A DNA stretch of 9,886 nt, taken from the NCBI GenBank assembly GCA_002327305.1, contig DCUZ01000084.1, positions 8,784 through 18,669 on the forward strand, given 5' to 3'. The DNA is from Holophagales bacterium UBA2201 (lineage in GTDB: Bacteria > Acidobacteriota > Thermoanaerobaculia > UBA2201). The first letter of the stretch is position 1; every line of letters begins with the position of its first letter. This document shows, piece after piece, positions 6,379 to 9,886 of the stretch. The notes beneath the pieces are model-generated. The model did not search any database. It was not told where the DNA came from and saw only the letters and a list, made by a program, of their open reading frames with translations. The translations under genes and the position numbers were made by a program.

Positions 6379-8682
6379 ATGGGCGATCCATCCGAACCGA
6401 CCTTCAAACCCTCGACGACCGGCCGGGACGGTCCGCGGGGACGGGCGGCCCTGGCGCTGGTCCTGGCCGCCGCCCTGGCGCTCCTGTGCCTCCTCCAATT
6501 CAAGGGGCAGGCGGCGCACGCCGGTCGCATCATGGGATTCGACATCAATGGCCGCGAGGGGGGGCTGTTCGTGGACGGGGTGGTGGAGGGGCGGCCGGCC
6601 GAGCGCGCCGGCTTCCTGGAGGGGGATCGCCTCGTCGAAGCGGACGGCGTGAGGGTGGACACCTGGAAGCAGTACAACAAGGTGGCCAGGGGGTTCAAGC
6701 GCGGCCGGCAGGTCCTCTTTCTCGTCGAGCGGCAGGGCGGCATGGTCCGCCTGACCGGCCACCCGGGCATCCCTTTTCCCTGGGTGGCCTTCATCGGGAA
6801 CCTGGTCATCGTGGCGGGCTACTTCGCCCTCGGTCTCCTGGCGCTCTTTCAGCCCCTTGCCGATCTCCGCAAGCGGCTGCTTTACCTCTTCGCCTTCTCC
6901 ATCGCCCTCGAGTTCGCCCTCCCGCTCGGGTGGACGGGGATCGCCTGGCTGGATTACGCTACGGAGGTCGCCTTCTACCTCCTCTCCGGCCTTCAATTCA
7001 CCGTCGAACTCCACCTGGTCCTCCGCGTTCCCGATGTCCACCCCTGGGCCAGAAAGGCGCCATGGCTCGTTCCCGGCGTGTACGCCGCCGGCATCGGGAC
7101 GGGCATCCTGCTGGCGGCGGCGTACACGGCTGATTATATGCAGTGGAGCTTCATCCCCTTCACGCAGGCGAGCGTGGCCATGGTCCTCAACTACGGGCTC
7201 CTGCCCCTGTGGAGCCTATTGCTGGTGCTCCTGCTGGGGGTCCAGGCCGCCCGCCATCCCGAGCCGGCCGGACGCCACCAGGCCGGTTTCATCCTCCTCG
7301 GGGTCCTCCCCTGGGTCTTGCTCATCCTTTACGGAACCGCCCTGGGGTTGATGGGCCGGCCCCAACCCTCCTGGCTCGACGTCGGCTGGGCCGTCGCCTT
7401 GTTTCCGTTTCCCGTGGCTGTTTTTATCGGCGTGTACCGCCACCATCTCCTGGACCTCCAATTGATCGTCCGGAAGGGGATGCTCTATTCGGCGCTGACG
7501 GGGGGCCTCCTCCTGGTCTTCTACGCCTCGCTCGGGGCCGGCAGTTTTCTCCTCTCCAGCACCCTCTTCGGCGGAAGACCCTCCGTCTGGCTCGTGGGCG
7601 GAGCCGCCCTCCTGCTGGGGCTGATCGTCCAGCCCCTGCGCCTGGCCCTGCAGGGGTTCATCGACCGACGCTTCTTTCCCGAGCGCACCGCCCTTCGCGA
7701 GCGTCTCCTCTCCCTCGTGCGCGAACTGCCGGTCCACGGCAACCTGGCGCGGATGGGGGAGCGCCTGGCCGCCCGCCTGCGGGAGGATTTCGGGGTGGAC
7801 CGGACCCTCGTCCTCACCGGGCGCGGGAAGGCCGGGGCCCTCGAGGTCCTGGCGTACGCCGGGGAGGCCCCCCCCCCCGACCTGCCCGCCCCCATCCCCC
7901 TGGAGGACGAAGCCCTGCAGGTCCTGTCGAAAGGGCGCCGGACCCTCTCCGCCGACCGTCTGACCCTGTTCACCGGGAGCCTGCCGGGGCTGGTCCGCCG
8001 GCAGGGCGCTGCTCTGGCCGTGCCGCTGATCGCGGACCGGACCCTCCACGGCGTCGTGCTGATGGGGAAGAAAGGGGAGGGGGGGCGGTTCCGTGCGGAG
8101 GAGGTGGAGATGCTCGATTTCGTCGCCCGGCACGCCGCGGTGGTTTTCGAGAACGCCCAACTTTACGCTTCGGCCACCTACGATCCGCTCACGGGCATCC
8201 TGAGGCGGGAGGCGGCAATGGAAAAACTCGAGATGGAGATCCGCCGGGCCCTGCGATACGGGCGTCCGCTGGCCATCGCCATGGCCGACCTCGACCGGTT
8301 CAAGCAGGTCAACGACACCTACGGCCACCTTGCGGGGGACCAGGTGCTCCTGCGGGTGGCAGGCGCGCTTCAGGGGGCGCTTCGCGGCACCGATTTCCTG
8401 GGCCGTTACGGGGGGGACGAATTCCTCCTCGTGTTCCCCGAAACTCCGATGGAGCAGGCCCTCGATGTGGCCGAACGGGTCCGCAAGCGCCTAGAGGAGC
8501 TGACCATTCCCACCGCCGACGGACGCCTGGTGCGGCTGACCATCTCCCTGGGGCTGGCCGGGCTCTCCGGGTTGGACACCGACGAGGCCTCCCTGATCGG
8601 GACCCTCCTGCACGAGGCCGACAACGCCCTCTACGAGGCCAAGCAGGGTGGGCGGAACCGTTGCAGGGTGTCGGGGGCGTGA
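6379..8682 (+). CDS. Membrane diguanylate cyclase: PDZ-like domain, ~10 TM helices, GAF, GGDEF
   Basis: The 767-residue product should make cyclic di-GMP from two GTP at the inner membrane. In order: TM1 (22-41); a PDZ-like domain (about 50-128) with GLFVDGVVEGRPAERAGF and GDRLVEADG; nine further hydrophobic segments (about 133-157, 167-183, 192-215, 228-248, 262-288, 302-323, 331-352, 365-393, 402-422); a GAF-like domain (about 440-595); and GGDEF (about 598-767). Arg/Lys-rich loops at 163-166, 222-226, 292-299 and 354-366 and after TM10 fit a positive-inside topology with PDZ outside and GAF/GGDEF inside. The catalytic motif YGGDEF (677-682), metal ligand Asp637 and DxDxFKxxND are intact. 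Inhibitory-site RxxD (669-672) stands five residues before GGDEF, so product feedback is expected. HHLLDLQLIVRKG and FIDRRFFPE resemble 7TM sensor kinases, but no kinase domain is present. The start is supported by TATAAT at 6365. Confidence 0.88.
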   Translation: MGDPSEPTFKPSTTGRDGPRGRAALALVLAAALALLCLLQFKGQAAHAGRIMGFDINGREGGLFVDGVVEGRPAERAGFLEGDRLVEADGVRVDTWKQYNKVARGFKRGRQVLFLVERQGGMVRLTGHPGIPFPWVAFIGNLVIVAGYFALGLLALFQPLADLRKRLLYLFAFSIALEFALPLGWTGIAWLDYATEVAFYLLSGLQFTVELHLVLRVPDVHPWARKAPWLVPGVYAAGIGTGILLAAAYTADYMQWSFIPFTQASVAMVLNYGLLPLWSLLLVLLLGVQAARHPEPAGRHQAGFILLGVLPWVLLILYGTALGLMGRPQPSWLDVGWAVALFPFPVAVFIGVYRHHLLDLQLIVRKGMLYSALTGGLLLVFYASLGAGSFLLSSTLFGGRPSVWLVGGAALLLGLIVQPLRLALQGFIDRRFFPERTALRERLLSLVRELPVHGNLARMGERLAARLREDFGVDRTLVLTGRGKAGALEVLAYAGEAPPPDLPAPIPLEDEALQVLSKGRRTLSADRLTLFTGSLPGLVRRQGAALAVPLIADRTLHGVVLMGKKGEGGRFRAEEVEMLDFVARHAAVVFENAQLYASATYDPLTGILRREAAMEKLEMEIRRALRYGRPLAIAMADLDRFKQVNDTYGHLAGDQVLLRVAGALQGALRGTDFLGRYGGDEFLLVFPETPMEQALDVAERVRKRLEELTIPTADGRLVRLTISLGLAGLSGLDTDEASLIGTLLHEADNALYEAKQGGRNRCRVSGA
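7868..7878 (+). repeat. Poly-C tract of 11 inside the cyclase gene
   Basis: Eleven consecutive C residues encode the Ala-Pro-Pro-Pro at residues 497-500, in the GAF-like domain. Gain or loss of one base would shift the frame before the GGDEF domain. It could be a slippage site or simply a consequence of high GC. Confidence 0.8.
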
Positions 8683-9886
8683 AACGGGTCCCGGGGCTGG
8701 TCCTGCTGATGCTGGCCGCCTGCGCCCCCCCCGTGCGGGAGGTGCGGATCGGCCTGGCCTCTCCCCCCATGGCCCTCGCCACGGCCCCCGCCGACCACGA
8801 GACCACCATCATCGCCCGCAACCTGTACGAGGGGCTGGTGGAATATGACCGTTCCCTGAGCCCCGTGCCCTGCCTGGCGGTCAGTTGGGAGACCCCCGAA
8901 CCCCTGACCTGGGTGTTCCGCCTGAGGCCCGGGGTGCGGTTCCACGACGGAAAGGCACTCGGGGCGGAGGATGTGGTCCACTCCATCCTGCACGCGCGCA
9001 ACAGCCCCGACAACCATCTCCGTTCCCACCTGGAGCCCGTTGCGGCCGTGGAGGCGCAGGACGGGGCCACGGTGCGCGTGACCACCGCAGTCCCCGTCAG
9101 CGAACTGATCCACCTGCTCACCTCGGTCGGCATCATCCCCGCGGGGAGCGGGCCCTCCGGGGTGGGGACGGGGCCCTACCGCCTCGCCTCCCTGGGACCC
9201 GAGGGGGCGGTGCTGGAGGCGTTCGATGGGTATTGGGGGCCGCCGCCATCGGTCCGGCGCCTCCGGTTCTTCGTGATGGGGGACGAGGGACCCGAAGCCC
9301 ATCTCCCTTCGGCGGTGCCGCTCGTGTTCAGGGACGCGGCGAGGTTTCCGGGGCCCCTTCCGGCGGCCTTGGAGGAGCGTTCCACCCCCGGCATGGCCGT
9401 CAATTACCTCGGCTTCAATCTGGGCAGGCCCCCCTATGACAACCCCCATCTCCGGCGGGCCGTCCGCCTGGCCGTGGATGTCCCGCGGATCATTCGGGAC
9501 CGCCTGCGCGGGAACGGCATCCCCGCCTGCCAGATGGTCCCGGTCAACGCCTTCGGTTTCCATCCCGGACTGGCCTGCCCCCGCGATCCCGCCCAAGCGG
9601 CGAGGGAACTGGAGGCCTCCGGCCTTCCCCTCCCCGTGGATCTGACCATCCAGTGCACCGCCAAGGGGGAGCGGACGATGGCCTTCATCCGCGAGGACCT
9701 GGCCTCCGTGGGGATCCGCTTGACGGTCGAGACGCGCCCCTGGGGCGAGATCCTGGCCGCCCTCCAGGAGAGGCGGCTCGATTTCTACTTTTCGGGGTAT
9801 GTCAGCACCTTCGCCAACGGACAGACCACTTTGGAGATCCTCTTCGCCTCCTGGGGCGGTTTCAACACCTTCCAGTATCGGAACCC
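8679..9886 (+). CDS. Family-5 (peptide/nickel type) ABC solute-binding lipoprotein, 3'-truncated
   Basis: An uninterrupted frame runs from GTG 8679 to the window end (402 whole codons, no stop). The N-terminus is a signal peptide with lipobox LAAC (Cys15), so the product is lipid-anchored on the outer face of the membrane. Family-5 hallmarks appear in order: RNLYEGLVEYD (47-57); an AVSWE segment (67-71) followed by FRLRPGVRFHDGK (80-92) and AEDVV (96-100); GTGPYRL (163-169); YLGFNLGRPPYDNPHLRRAV (243-262). Family members bind peptides, nickel, sugars or other solutes for Opp/Dpp-type importers; the ligand here cannot be read from sequence. Usual length is 500-550 residues, so about a fifth to a quarter is missing. 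GTG overlaps the TGA of the cyclase gene (GTGA), and upstream purines are weak, which suggests translational coupling. A run of eight C residues (8725-8732) follows the lipobox. No permease or ATPase lies within the window. Confidence 0.88.
   Translation, partial: MKRVPGLVLLMLAACAPPVREVRIGLASPPMALATAPADHETTIIARNLYEGLVEYDRSLSPVPCLAVSWETPEPLTWVFRLRPGVRFHDGKALGAEDVVHSILHARNSPDNHLRSHLEPVAAVEAQDGATVRVTTAVPVSELIHLLTSVGIIPAGSGPSGVGTGPYRLASLGPEGAVLEAFDGYWGPPPSVRRLRFFVMGDEGPEAHLPSAVPLVFRDAARFPGPLPAALEERSTPGMAVNYLGFNLGRPPYDNPHLRRAVRLAVDVPRIIRDRLRGNGIPACQMVPVNAFGFHPGLACPRDPAQAARELEASGLPLPVDLTIQCTAKGERTMAFIREDLASVGIRLTVETRPWGEILAALQERRLDFYFSGYVSTFANGQTTLEILFASWGGFNTFQYRN

Noticed and set aside
5274..6809. 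Minus-strand open frame overlapping the transhydrogenase and the cyclase start (511 codons)
   Set aside because: It is an Arg/Pro/Gly-rich product from an alternative frame that spans two real genes and their promoter region. It shows no domain signature.
6379..8682. Sensor histidine kinase
   Set aside because: The membrane part resembles 7TM kinases, but there is no phospho-acceptor His box or ATPase domain. The C-terminus is an intact GGDEF domain.
8309..9596. Open frames on the minus strand across the binding-protein gene, and short plus-strand frames at 8885-9439 and 9436-9645
   Set aside because: They are shadows. The frame from GTG 8679 runs without a stop to the window end and carries the lipobox and family-5 binding-protein motifs in the expected order.

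Overview
The window is a high-GC stretch of bacterial chromosome whose reading frames use mostly G or C in the third codon position. It carries five protein genes, two of them cut by the window edges. There are no RNA genes, transposases, phage genes or CRISPR arrays. The content is a giant Ig-repeat secreted protein, an Asp-box propeller lipoprotein, an SthA-like flavoprotein with an actinobacterial-type active-site loop, and a 7TM-like sensor joined to GAF and GGDEF domains. This mix would fit an Acidobacteriota-like or related soil or sediment lineage, but that placement is inference from general style and no marker gene is present.

Layout. Positions 1-2979 (+) hold the 3' part of a large extracellular protein. 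Its first 1.58 kb is six near-identical Ig-like modules arranged as two copies of a 789-bp A-A'-B super-unit. After these come other beta-sandwich-like modules and a cysteine-containing C-terminal domain. A strong GC hairpin (3020-3047) separates it from a BNR/Asp-box lipoprotein (3073-4644, +). A 160-bp convergent spacer carries a small hairpin and a REP-like dispersed palindrome. Next, on the minus strand, is an SthA-type pyridine nucleotide transhydrogenase homologue (4805-6283) that lacks both redox-cysteine positions.

A 95-bp divergent spacer follows, with a perfect TATAAT placed so close to the next ATG that the transcript may be leaderless. It leads into a two-gene unit on the plus strand. 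The first gene is a membrane diguanylate cyclase with a PDZ-like periplasmic domain, about ten membrane helices, a GAF domain and GGDEF (6379-8682). The second, joined by a 4-bp GTGA overlap, is a family-5 (peptide/nickel type) solute-binding lipoprotein that runs off the window end (8679-9886).

How they work together. Only the last two genes look co-transcribed. A plausible but unproven reading is a signalling pair in which an exported peptide-type binding protein is made together with a c-di-GMP synthase that has an extracytoplasmic PDZ-like sensor. The transhydrogenase is a stand-alone housekeeping redox gene. The two upstream genes are independent envelope or secreted proteins.
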